A stretch of 64,000 nt of DNA from NCBI GenBank assembly GCA_044341025.1, contig JBIISM010000001.1, forward strand, positions 345,632 to 409,631, read 5' to 3'. Position 1 is the stretch's first letter, and the number at the start of each line of letters is the position of its first letter. The notes beneath the pieces are model-generated. The model saw only the letters and a list, made by a program, of their open reading frames with translations. It had not been told where the DNA came from and made no database searches. A program made the position numbers and the translations under genes. Positions 50,761 to 58,988 of this stretch are shown here, one piece after another. This stretch comes from JABMMZ01 sp044341025. Its GTDB lineage: Bacteria; Bacteroidota; Bacteroidia; NS11-12g; UBA955.

Positions 50761-51723
50761 ATGCGGATTTCAAAAACCAAATATTTTTTAGCACCAAGAA
50801 CTTTAGTATTGTTTGGTCTTTTTCTCTTTTCTAATTTCCTTTTTGCACATGAAGTTCAGAAAACAATATATCAGAGGTACGCCAAACCAAGATTTACATT
50901 CTCACAGCCTGTAGAAGTTTTTGATTCTTCTTTTTACCAAGCCGAACGCTATAGTGTTTATCAGTATCTTTATTCTTTTTTCGAAAAAAATCCCATCAAT
51001 TTCAAGAGCCTTAAGACAGGGAACTTAATTTTACATTTCAGCCATCATAACAATAGTGAAATGTATACGTTTGATTCAGCGCTTAATCCCACGTCTGCTC
51101 AAAATATTAAAGTTTTGAAGCTTTTTGGAAAGAATTTTTCATCACCAATAATAAGCGATAGCAATACTTTGACCTTGCAAATTTTTATCCGAAAATCAAA
51201 TAAAGTCTCAAAATCTTTAGACACTTTTGATTTGTTTTCAAGCAAGAATAAATTTATACATAAAACCAAACTTGATGTTATTGAAAAAGGAATTTACATA
51301 AACAAGACTCTTTTATTAAAGTCAATCATAGAACCTCATCAAATTAAACCCAAAGAGTACAATAGTTTTGGAGAAGAACTGTTATATGTAAACATAGCAC
51401 AACGCGCTGAGTTTAGAGGTGGCAATTCTGCATTTAATGATTTTTTAGATAATAATGTTGTTATACCAAATCAGTTAAAAGATGAAGAATTTCCTTGCCG
51501 TTTAAAAGTATTCTTTGAAGTCAATGTTGAAGGTAAAATTCAAAATATTTCATTTGAAAGAAAAAGACCATCTGATACTTATTCGGAAAATTTGTATAAA
51601 CTTATGGAAAATGAGCTGATAAGAATCTTAAAAAGACAGCCAATTTGGCGTCCTAAAATGTTTAATGGAAGGTATTTGAAATCAAGATATAGTGTAGATT
51701 TTAATTTAAGTTACGAATCGTAA
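50761..51723 (+). CDS. Exported protein with TonB-type C-terminal domain
   Basis: A 320-residue protein. A signal or anchor segment (APRTLVLFGLFLFSNFLFAH) opens it; residues to about 210 are a beta-rich region with no known family. The last 105 residues resemble the TonB C-terminal domain: AEFRGGNSAFNDFLDNNVVIP, LKVFFEVNVEGKIQNISFER, LKRQPIWRPKMFNGRYLKSR, and YSVDFNL. Unlike TonB it has no Pro-rich periplasm-spanning stretch. It could be an envelope protein using the fold for partner binding. Start ATG at 50761. Confidence 0.75.
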   Translation: MRISKTKYFLAPRTLVLFGLFLFSNFLFAHEVQKTIYQRYAKPRFTFSQPVEVFDSSFYQAERYSVYQYLYSFFEKNPINFKSLKTGNLILHFSHHNNSEMYTFDSALNPTSAQNIKVLKLFGKNFSSPIISDSNTLTLQIFIRKSNKVSKSLDTFDLFSSKNKFIHKTKLDVIEKGIYINKTLLLKSIIEPHQIKPKEYNSFGEELLYVNIAQRAEFRGGNSAFNDFLDNNVVIPNQLKDEEFPCRLKVFFEVNVEGKIQNISFERKRPSDTYSENLYKLMENELIRILKRQPIWRPKMFNGRYLKSRYSVDFNLSYES

Positions 51724-51755
51724 TATAAATCAATTTAGCATTCATTAATTTACTG

Positions 51756-51763
51756 TAATTTTG
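51756..51763 (+). promoter_or_regulatory. -7 promoter box for nnrDE
   Basis: TAATTTTG, an exact match, 11 nt before the ATG at 51775; a TTTA lies 18 nt upstream where TTTG is expected. Confidence 0.5.
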
Positions 51764-51774
51764 ATGTCTATTTA

Positions 51775-53304
51775 ATGAAAGCATTAAAATTATTTTCAAA
51801 CGAACAGGTTCGAAATTGGGACCAATACACCATTCAAGCCAATGCTGAATCCTCTATAGATTTAATGGAAAGAGCTGCAATAGCCAGTGCTGAGTTGATT
51901 CTTAATTTATACCCAAATAAAAATGAGATTTTAGTTTTTTGTGGCTGTGGAAACAATGGGGGAGATGGTTTAGCCATTTCTAGACTTTTAGCTGAACAAG
52001 GCAAAAGGGTTGCTACATTCACTGTCAAGCACTCGGACAAACAAAGTGATGATTTTCTTGAAAATGAAAAAAGACTTAAATCTAGAAATGCAGTCAAGTT
52101 GTTTGAAATTTTTGAAACCAAAGATTTCCCTTCTTTAAACGGAAATGAATTAATCATTGATGCAATTTTTGGAACAGGATTGAACAAGCGAATATCCGGT
52201 ATTGCAGCTGATACCATTAACTTCATAAATGAATCTGAACAAACGGTTGTTTCTATTGACATACCCTCAGGTCTTTTTTCAGATAAGAGTTCAAATGAAA
52301 ACACATGCATTGTAAAAGCCAATACAAGCATATGTTTTCAAGTCCCAAAATTGGCTTTTTTATTTCCAGAGAATGGTAAATATGTTGGAAAATGGTTTAT
52401 CGTAGATATTGGTTTATCAAATGCCTATTATGAAGAAACTGAAACCAAAACTTATATTTTAGATCAAATTTTCATTCAATCTTTAATTAAAAAACGGGAG
52501 AAGTTTGCCCACAAAGGGAATTTTGGTCATGCGTTAATCGTTGCAGGTTCAAAGGGTAAAATGGGCGCAGCAGTATTATCCGCTTCTGCAGCTTTAAAAA
52601 GTGGACTTGGTTTATTAAGTGTTCAAACTCCTGGCATTGGACAATTTATCATACAATCTACCTTACCTGAAGCCATGCATGTTTCTGATGAAAATGAAAA
52701 TACAATCAGTAATATTGAGAAAATTGAGCGGTATGATGTCATAGGAATTGGTCCTGGAATTGGTACTGAAGCCACAACTATTAAAGCCTTGGAAAGTTTA
52801 TTAAACCTAAATAAAAATCCTTTGGTACTTGATGCTGATGCCTTGAATTGTATTTCAATTAATAAATCATTGATGGCACTTTTGCCTGAGAATTCAATAT
52901 TAACGCCGCATATTAAAGAGTTTGAACGCTTGGTTGGAAAATCAAATAATGATTTTGAAAGACATCAGCTTCAACTGGATTTTTCAATAAAACACAAAGT
53001 TATCATTGTTTTAAAAGGGGCAAATACTTGTGTTACACTACCTGATGGTAATTCGTATTTTAATAACAATGGAAATCCTGGAATGGCAAAGGGAGGAAGT
53101 GGTGATGTGTTAACTGGTTTGGTAACTGGGCTTTTAGCTCAATCTTATGAAGCTCATCAAGCTGCATTGTTGGCTGTGTTTATCCATGGAAGATCTGGCG
53201 ATTATGCGGCTAACAAATTCAGCCAAGCAGCAATGACGGCTAGCGACTTAATAAATAGTTTCTCAGACGTGTTTAAAGAATTTGAAAACGATACTACCAA
53301 GTAA
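51775..53304 (+). CDS. nnr: Bifunctional NAD(P)H-hydrate epimerase/dehydratase
   Basis: A 509-residue repair enzyme for hydrated NAD(P)H. The N-terminal epimerase domain (to about 215) shows SSIDLMERAAIASAEL, VFCGCGNNGGDGLAISRLL, and IDAIFGTGLN. The C-terminal ADP-dependent dehydratase has GHALIVAGSKGKMGAAVLSA, GIGPGIGT, LDADALNCIS, LTPHIKEFERL, and NPGMAKGGSGDVLTGLV. Both halves look complete. Its last 11 nt overlap the end of the convergent lipoprotein gene. Confidence 0.96.
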   Translation: MKALKLFSNEQVRNWDQYTIQANAESSIDLMERAAIASAELILNLYPNKNEILVFCGCGNNGGDGLAISRLLAEQGKRVATFTVKHSDKQSDDFLENEKRLKSRNAVKLFEIFETKDFPSLNGNELIIDAIFGTGLNKRISGIAADTINFINESEQTVVSIDIPSGLFSDKSSNENTCIVKANTSICFQVPKLAFLFPENGKYVGKWFIVDIGLSNAYYEETETKTYILDQIFIQSLIKKREKFAHKGNFGHALIVAGSKGKMGAAVLSASAALKSGLGLLSVQTPGIGQFIIQSTLPEAMHVSDENENTISNIEKIERYDVIGIGPGIGTEATTIKALESLLNLNKNPLVLDADALNCISINKSLMALLPENSILTPHIKEFERLVGKSNNDFERHQLQLDFSIKHKVIIVLKGANTCVTLPDGNSYFNNNGNPGMAKGGSGDVLTGLVTGLLAQSYEAHQAALLAVFIHGRSGDYAANKFSQAAMTASDLINSFSDVFKEFENDTTK

Positions 53305-53923
53305 TCGTGTGGGTGTTTAAAGCATTGGGAATTATGTTCTCCAATGTATCCCCATAAACAGCATCAATAGAATCTCTATTTACGCCATAAGTTGTCAATT
53401 GCACTGTATGGTTGTCTATTTTCCTAAATTGGTAATTGTTGTTGTTTTTCTCTGTGCATTGGTAGGTTAATCCATTATACTTTTCAACCCATTTGTCAAC
53501 CCAAGAATACAGCCTAATTTCATCCCAACAACTTTCTTCTGATTGAATAAACAACATGATTTCATGAAAACCATCACCATTCAAATCGTTCATGTCTTTC
53601 AGTTGCAATTCCGAAATATTTTCCAAGCCAATAAAGTCACTGTAGCAAGAAAATTTTATTTTGTATTTGCTGTTGAGTTGATTGTATTCAATCGTTGCTG
53701 TATCTGATATTCCGTCAGCGTTTATATCGCTTAGGTAGACAATTCTTGAAACGATAGAGTCCGATTTGCTTTTAGAATTGTGCCTTTTTTGTTTGAAATA
53801 ATCATCGGAACTCATCAAATCTGCCAAATCCAAATCGATGGAATCGCCAGCATTTACTATTGGTTTTGTCTTGTTACAGGAAAAAATCAGTAATAAAAAT
53901 AAAGATAGAATAACTCTTTTCAT
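53294..53923 (-). CDS. Lipoprotein with two DxNxDG calcium-type loops
   Basis: A lipoprotein starting MKRVILSLFLLLIFSC, with lipidated Cys at residue 16. After an Asp/Ser-rich linker it has two loops, YLSDINADGISDTATIEY and MNDLNGDGFHEIMLFI, of the FG-GAP/VCBS-like calcium-binding type. A SCWDEIRLYSW strand follows. Function unknown. An ATG three codons upstream (53932) lies only 2 nt after the TAATTTTG box, so the ATG at 53923 is slightly preferred. Confidence 0.75.
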   Translation of the reverse strand: MKRVILSLFLLLIFSCNKTKPIVNAGDSIDLDLADLMSSDDYFKQKRHNSKSKSDSIVSRIVYLSDINADGISDTATIEYNQLNSKYKIKFSCYSDFIGLENISELQLKDMNDLNGDGFHEIMLFIQSEESCWDEIRLYSWVDKWVEKYNGLTYQCTEKNNNNYQFRKIDNHTVQLTTYGVNRDSIDAVYGDTLENIIPNALNTHTITW

Positions 53924-53934
53924 TGTGTTCATCG

Positions 53935-53942
53935 CAAAATTA
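53935..53942 (-). promoter_or_regulatory. -7 promoter box for the calcium-loop lipoprotein
   Basis: TAATTTTG on the minus strand, an exact match, 2 nt before one ATG and 11 nt before the next. Confidence 0.5.
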
Positions 53943-54088
53943 AAATCAATTATTGGTTTTGCAATGAATAATTTTAAGTTTTTTAAATATTTTTTATAGT
54001 GTACGGTTTTGTCTTCCATATGAATAAACATACATCTACATGTTTAAACGATTCAATTAATAGATGTTATTATTTGAAGATAATTGAA

Positions 54089-54096
54089 TAATTTCG
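54089..54096 (+). promoter_or_regulatory. -7-like promoter box for prfC
   Basis: TAATTTCG, one base off consensus, with 4 nt between it and the GTG start at 54101. Confidence 0.5.
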
Positions 54097-54100
54097 CGCT

Positions 54101-55681
54101 GTGAATTTAACGGACGAGATATATAAACGAAAAACCTTTGCAATCATTAGTCACCCCGATGCGGGTAAGACAACTTTAACTGAGAAATTCTTGTTATTTG
54201 GAGGCGCTATTCAAACTGCAGGTGCGGTTAAATCAAATAAAATTAAAAAAGCTGCCACCAGCGACTTTATGGAGATTGAAAAGCAAAGAGGTATCTCAGT
54301 TGCTACTTCTGTTATGACTTTTGAATACGATGGCAAATTGGTTAATATTCTAGATACACCTGGCCACAAAGATTTTGCTGAAGATACCTACAGAACTTTA
54401 ACTGCTGTTGATAGTGTTATTTTGGTTATCGATTGCGTTAAAGGCGTTGAAGAGCAAACCGAAAAGTTAATGGAGGTTTGCAGAATGCGCAATTCACCTG
54501 TTATCGTTTTTATCAATAAAGTTGACCGCGATGGCCGTGATCCATTTGATTTATTAGATGAATTAGAACAAAAGTTAAACATCAAAGTTAGACCAATGAG
54601 CTGGCCCATCAACAGTGGCCGAGATTTTAAAGGCGTTTATAAATTGTACGATAAAAGTATTAATTTCTTCGAAGCCAATAAAACTAAGATTAGCAAAGAT
54701 GTGATACGAATTGATGATTTAAATAGTCCATTGTTAGACGAACTTATCGATAAAGATGCCATAAGATTGCGTCAAGATGTTGAATTGATTGACGGCGTTT
54801 ATGGTGATTTTGATGTGAATGATTATCTAAGTGGCGAAGTTGCACCAGTATTTTTTGGCAGTGCACTTAACAATTTTGGTATCAAAGAACTATTAGAAAA
54901 GTTTTTAGAAATTGCGCCCTTTCCTCAGGCCCGACAAAGCGATGAAAGAAAAGTAATGCCTGAAGAAACTAAATTTACGGGTTTTGTTTTTAAAATACAC
55001 GCAAATCTTGATCCTAGACACCGCGACCGCATAGCATTCTTGAGGGTTTGCTCAGGGAAATTTGAACGAAACAAATTCTTCCACCATGTGCGCCTTAATA
55101 AAAACATGAAATTTGCCAGTCCTTTCACCTTTATGGCTGATAGCAAAGCTTTGCTCGAAGATGCATATGCTGGCGATGTTGTGGGACTTTATGATACAGG
55201 CAATTTTAAAATTGGCGATACCCTCACAGAAGGCGAAGCTATTATGTACAAAGGAATTCCTTCCTTTTCTCCAGAAATTTTTAAAGAGTTAATTAATCTT
55301 GATCCAATGAAATCTAAACAACTTGAAAAAGGCATTGAACAACTTACAGATGAAGGCGTCGCCCAATTGTTCAGACAAGATCAAGGAAATCGTAAGTTTA
55401 TTGGCACTGTTGGTGAATTGCAGTTTGAAGTTATTCAATACCGTTTAGAACATGAATACAATGCCAAATGTAGATTTGATCCAAGAGCCTTTTTTAAAGC
55501 TTGTTGGATGACAGGTGATAAAAATGCAATTGAAGAGTTTTGCCGTTTTAGACAAAAAAATATTGTAAAAGATAAGGATGAGAATTTAGTCTTCCTCTCA
55601 GAAACAGCATGGATCTTAAATACGGCCATTCAACAAAATCCTAAAATTGAATTCCATACAACTTCTGAATTCAAAATTTAA
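54101..55681 (+). CDS. prfC: Peptide chain release factor 3
   Basis: A 526-residue translational GTPase that recycles RF1/RF2 after termination. GTPase motifs: G1 SHPDAGKTTLTEKFL, switch I KQRGISVATSVM, G3 DTPGHKDFAEDTYR, G4 FINKVDRDGRDP. RF3-specific sequences follow, such as GSALNNFGIKELLEKFLEIAP and FRQDQGNRKFIGTVGELQFEV. The length is full. It starts at GTG; the conserved N-terminus NLTDEIYKRKTFAIISHPDAG rules out a later start. A promoter box ends 4 nt before the GTG. Confidence 0.96.
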   Translation: MNLTDEIYKRKTFAIISHPDAGKTTLTEKFLLFGGAIQTAGAVKSNKIKKAATSDFMEIEKQRGISVATSVMTFEYDGKLVNILDTPGHKDFAEDTYRTLTAVDSVILVIDCVKGVEEQTEKLMEVCRMRNSPVIVFINKVDRDGRDPFDLLDELEQKLNIKVRPMSWPINSGRDFKGVYKLYDKSINFFEANKTKISKDVIRIDDLNSPLLDELIDKDAIRLRQDVELIDGVYGDFDVNDYLSGEVAPVFFGSALNNFGIKELLEKFLEIAPFPQARQSDERKVMPEETKFTGFVFKIHANLDPRHRDRIAFLRVCSGKFERNKFFHHVRLNKNMKFASPFTFMADSKALLEDAYAGDVVGLYDTGNFKIGDTLTEGEAIMYKGIPSFSPEIFKELINLDPMKSKQLEKGIEQLTDEGVAQLFRQDQGNRKFIGTVGELQFEVIQYRLEHEYNAKCRFDPRAFFKACWMTGDKNAIEEFCRFRQKNIVKDKDENLVFLSETAWILNTAIQQNPKIEFHTTSEFKI

Positions 55682-55684
55682 ACA

Positions 55685-55715
55685 TTTGTCAAAATAAAAA
55701 ATAGTTGTATGTTTG
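55685..55715 (+). promoter_or_regulatory. Promoter overlapping the annotated-looking ATG at 55709
   Basis: TTTG (55685-55688), exactly 19 nt, then TATGTTTG (55708-55715). Both elements match. Because the ATG at 55709 lies inside the -7 box, the real start must be downstream, at 55724. Confidence 0.75.
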
Positions 55716-55723
55716 ACCTAAAT

Positions 55724-56641
55724 ATGGATTGTTTGAGACAAAGTATATTGGGCGCTTGTTTGTTTGCATATTCTTCTATCTATGCTCAAGATCAAACCAC
55801 TGTTGATTTTACACCGAACTTCAAAAAAGGTGAACGCTTGGTTTATCAATTGGTTGAAACAAAATTCAAACAAAATCTCAACGGTCATTACCTCTACATT
55901 ATGTACGATACCAGTTATATGGTGTTTAATGTGATGGAAAAAAATGATTCTCAAACCCTAATTGATTTTAATTTCGCAGATGCAGTTGTCAATGGAAAAC
56001 CATACAACGAGCCTGTGCCTTATCCTAATAACCTCAAAACCGATACGTACAAGTTGGTTTTGAGTTCAAAAGGTGAATTCATTGAATTAAGCAATTGGGA
56101 GTATTTTGCAGGTGCCCTTATTCAAAACATTAAAACTTCCTATAAAATAAATAAGTTGGATTCTAATGCATTAAAATATTACTACTTGTATTACCACAAT
56201 CAAGAAAATGTAGAAAATGCTGTTTTGCCAAGAGTTCACGAACTATTCGATATTCTTGGGGAGTCCTATAACCTTGAGACGAATTACAGCCTTGCCCGAG
56301 AAATGGTCAATCCGTTTGGTGGCAATAATTTGCAAAAATCTTGCTTATTCAGACCTCGCAAGGATAGCAAATACCCAAATTCTGTTTTCTTTTCAGGTAA
56401 ATTGAAAAGCAATTCCGACGACAACGACTGTTTGCAAGAGGATTACTACGCTTTCCAAAATTTAAAGAAACCAGACGCGGATTCTGAAGAAACGCCACCA
56501 TATATTTACATGGAGGATACCTATACTTACCAATGGGGGCAAATTAACAAACTGTTTTTATCCCTTACAACCACCCACACAGTGTATTTTGGTTCAGATA
56601 AACAAGGTTTGGATAGGGTTTATAGTTTCTATGCTTTTTGA
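55724..56641 (+). CDS. Secreted protein of unknown function
   Basis: A 305-residue protein with a signal peptide (MDCLRQSILGACLFAYSSIYAQ). The body is beta-rich with many Tyr and Asn (FKKGERLVYQLVETKFKQ, YIMYDTSYMVFNVM, TYQWGQINKLFLSLTTTHTVY). No family is recognised. The start was moved to the ATG at 55724 because the earlier ATG is part of a perfect promoter. The membrane-protein gene begins on the last base of its stop codon (TGATG), so they are co-translated. Confidence 0.75.
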   Translation: MDCLRQSILGACLFAYSSIYAQDQTTVDFTPNFKKGERLVYQLVETKFKQNLNGHYLYIMYDTSYMVFNVMEKNDSQTLIDFNFADAVVNGKPYNEPVPYPNNLKTDTYKLVLSSKGEFIELSNWEYFAGALIQNIKTSYKINKLDSNALKYYYLYYHNQENVENAVLPRVHELFDILGESYNLETNYSLAREMVNPFGGNNLQKSCLFRPRKDSKYPNSVFFSGKLKSNSDDNDCLQEDYYAFQNLKKPDADSEETPPYIYMEDTYTYQWGQINKLFLSLTTTHTVYFGSDKQGLDRVYSFYAF

Positions 56642-58089
56642 TGCTCAACCGCGAAAATACATTAATTTATTCAGCTTTTATTGCTGTTTTCACCCTTTTG
56701 TTTTTCGTGTTTCTTCAAAGCCAAGGTGTTGAAGGCGGACTCGATTCTTGGAATCATTTTTTGATTTCTAAATGTGCTTTTCTTCATCCCGATTTACTTT
56801 TAGACCAATGGAACAAACCCGTTTTTACGTTAATTACCGTTTTGATTTGTCAATTGGGTTTCGATGCATTAATTGTTTTCAATATTTTTTGTGTAGCTAC
56901 AAGTGGCTTGCTATTGTCCTTAGCATTGAAAGGCAAAGGGTACAAAAATACATGGATACTAAGTCCCTTGACCGCATTTACCCCTATATTACTTCAAAAT
57001 ACAATCTCTGGATTGACCGAACCTTTAAACGTTTTCTTTCTTTCCATGGTTTTTTACTTTTGGTGCAAAGACCAATTGAAATATGCCGTAATTATTGCTT
57101 CTTTTCTTCCATTCGTGAGAACAGAAGGCTTTGTTATTTGCGGAGCCGTGCTTTTAATCCTGTTAATCAAGAAGCAATATAAACTACTATTTTGGCTAAT
57201 ATCAGGCAGTATTGTTATGAATGTACTTGGTTTCGTTATAAGCGGCAAGCCTTTTTGGATAATAACTGAAAATCCATATTGGAAGCACGAAACTGAGGGC
57301 ACATTTGAGGCCGGTAGCGGCAGTTTCTTTCATTACATGATTCAAGGTAGGGCTATTTTTGGATTGCCTTTAGAAATTGCATTCATCGTTTCCAACCTTT
57401 TTATTGCCTATTTTCTGATTTTCAAAAGAAAAATACAAGATGTTGTTTTACTTTCTACTTTGGTTTTTTGGTTTTACTTTCTAGCGCATACAACTATTTA
57501 CTTTTTTGGTATACTTGGCTCACATGGTTTAACCAGAGTGATGGCTGTGATAGCTCCTGCCTTGGCCATTTTGGCTTATTTTGCAATCAATGAATGTTTT
57601 ATTCTTTTCAAACTGCCTACTAAACTGCAATTTATATCAATTTCGATTTTTGCATTTTTGGTCATTTGGACGGCTTACCATGAATCTGATTATGCAAAAC
57701 CTCATCGTTTCAAAGAAGCGACCGTAAAGCCTGACAAGACGCAAGAAAATTTTATTAAAGCAGGAGAGTGGCTAATCAAAAATAAATTAATGGATCGGCC
57801 CATTATACATCAATCGCCATATTTCGATGTGAAATTCAACAAGGATCCATATAACATTCAATCGTCTTACAGGGTATGGTCAATTGATCAAAAAAGCGAT
57901 TGGGCCGCAAAAGGTGTCATCGTTATTTGGGATGGCTTTTCAGCTGTCCGCGAAGGAAATATGAAACTTAACTGGTTGACCGAAAATTCAAATTATAAAT
58001 TGCTGCACACGATCGATGGTTTCGAAAAGCCAGCCTACGATTCGACCATGTATAAGATTTGTATTTTCGAAAAGAGTAATCAGCCTTAG
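56641..58089 (+). CDS. Multi-spanning membrane protein resembling GT-C glycosyltransferases
   Basis: A 482-residue protein with about 9-11 membrane segments and a soluble C-terminal part of about 110 residues (from KPHRFKEATVKPDK). A first periplasmic loop holds GGLDSWNHFLISKCAFLHPD, with acidic residues in the position used by GT-C enzymes such as mannosyl- or arabinosyltransferases; SGLTEPLNVFFLSM and PFVRTEGF fit that group. Substrate and activity are not provable here. It is coupled to the secreted protein upstream. Confidence 0.65.
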   Translation: MLNRENTLIYSAFIAVFTLLFFVFLQSQGVEGGLDSWNHFLISKCAFLHPDLLLDQWNKPVFTLITVLICQLGFDALIVFNIFCVATSGLLLSLALKGKGYKNTWILSPLTAFTPILLQNTISGLTEPLNVFFLSMVFYFWCKDQLKYAVIIASFLPFVRTEGFVICGAVLLILLIKKQYKLLFWLISGSIVMNVLGFVISGKPFWIITENPYWKHETEGTFEAGSGSFFHYMIQGRAIFGLPLEIAFIVSNLFIAYFLIFKRKIQDVVLLSTLVFWFYFLAHTTIYFFGILGSHGLTRVMAVIAPALAILAYFAINECFILFKLPTKLQFISISIFAFLVIWTAYHESDYAKPHRFKEATVKPDKTQENFIKAGEWLIKNKLMDRPIIHQSPYFDVKFNKDPYNIQSSYRVWSIDQKSDWAAKGVIVIWDGFSAVREGNMKLNWLTENSNYKLLHTIDGFEKPAYDSTMYKICIFEKSNQP

Positions 58090-58103
58090 ATTTTTATTTG
58101 AAA

Positions 58104-58928
58104 TTAAATTCCAAATAAATCGGCATGGATTTTATAGGTTTGACTAAATCCAAAATGCTTATTTTTATAACTTTCAACCCACGCAATGCCTCTGCTGGCA
58201 TTTGAAATAAATACCTCATCTGCCGATTCTATGTCATCTTCAGTAACTATGGTCTCGCGAATTTGGTAACCTAGATTTTTTAACGTGCCTAATATGTAGT
58301 GCCTCATTACACCATCAAGACAATATTCACTTAGTGCAGGGGTTAAAATTTCTTCACCAGATATTATAAAAATATTTGCATTGAATACTTCTGCAACATT
58401 CCCTTGTTCATTAAACAATAAAACTGTATCCAATTGGTTTTCAGTTGCGTAAATTCCGGCCAAAACATAATGCATCGCAGACAAGGGTTTAAAGAAACTT
58501 AAAAAATTCGATGGTTTTAAAATCAAATTATACGACCCAAGTTTTAATCCAATATCGTTGATTGGGTAGTTGGCCTTAGCCTCTGTCATCTCAATTAAAA
58601 AACAGCATTTATTTCTTTGGGGTGCATAGAAGCCTTCAGATTCCCTGTAGAAAACAATACGGCATCTTGCATTAACCCAACCATTTTTTAAACACAATAA
58701 TTCTATTTGATCTTCAAAATACTGTTGTGTCCATCTTTCATTTAATGGTAAATGAAAAAAAGTTGATGCCCTCAATATTCTTTGATAGTGTAAATCAAAT
58801 AAATGGGCACGTTTATTAACTACCTTGATGCTCTCAAAAAAACCATCACCGTATTTGTAAATACGGCTGTGCGAATTAAAGATCTTATCATCGGCATCTG
58901 TTAGCACACCTTGGAAACTGATCAACAT
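58104..58928 (-). CDS. Class IV PLP-dependent aminotransferase / aminodeoxychorismate lyase-like
   Basis: A 274-residue fold-type IV PLP enzyme. Signatures are SRIYKYGDGFFESIKV near the start, LILKPSNFLSFFKPLSAMHYVLAG with the candidate PLP Lys, LLFNEQGNVAEVFNANIF, TPALSEYCLDGVMRHYIL, and DEVFISNASRGIAWV. The group includes branched-chain aminotransferase, D-amino-acid aminotransferase and aminodeoxychorismate lyase (PabC); PabC would suit the folate genes here but the choice is not certain. Start ATG at 58928. Confidence 0.85.
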   Translation of the reverse strand: MLISFQGVLTDADDKIFNSHSRIYKYGDGFFESIKVVNKRAHLFDLHYQRILRASTFFHLPLNERWTQQYFEDQIELLCLKNGWVNARCRIVFYRESEGFYAPQRNKCCFLIEMTEAKANYPINDIGLKLGSYNLILKPSNFLSFFKPLSAMHYVLAGIYATENQLDTVLLFNEQGNVAEVFNANIFIISGEEILTPALSEYCLDGVMRHYILGTLKNLGYQIRETIVTEDDIESADEVFISNASRGIAWVESYKNKHFGFSQTYKIHADLFGI

Positions 58929-58948
58929 GGTTGCAATATACTAAGTTT

Positions 58949-58978
58949 TTTGAATTCCAAACTAAAAATTTATATTTG
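58949..58978 (+). promoter_or_regulatory. Promoter of the giant surface-protein gene
   Basis: TTTG (58949-58952), 18 nt, then TATATTTG (58971-58978), 10 nt before the ATG at 58989. Strong match. Confidence 0.7.
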
Positions 58979-58988
58979 TATACATTCT

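Noticed and set aside
58089..58121. AT-only hairpin between two convergent genes (TTTATTTG/CAAATAAA)
   Set aside because: Lacks GC pairs and a proper T run; too weak to call a terminator.
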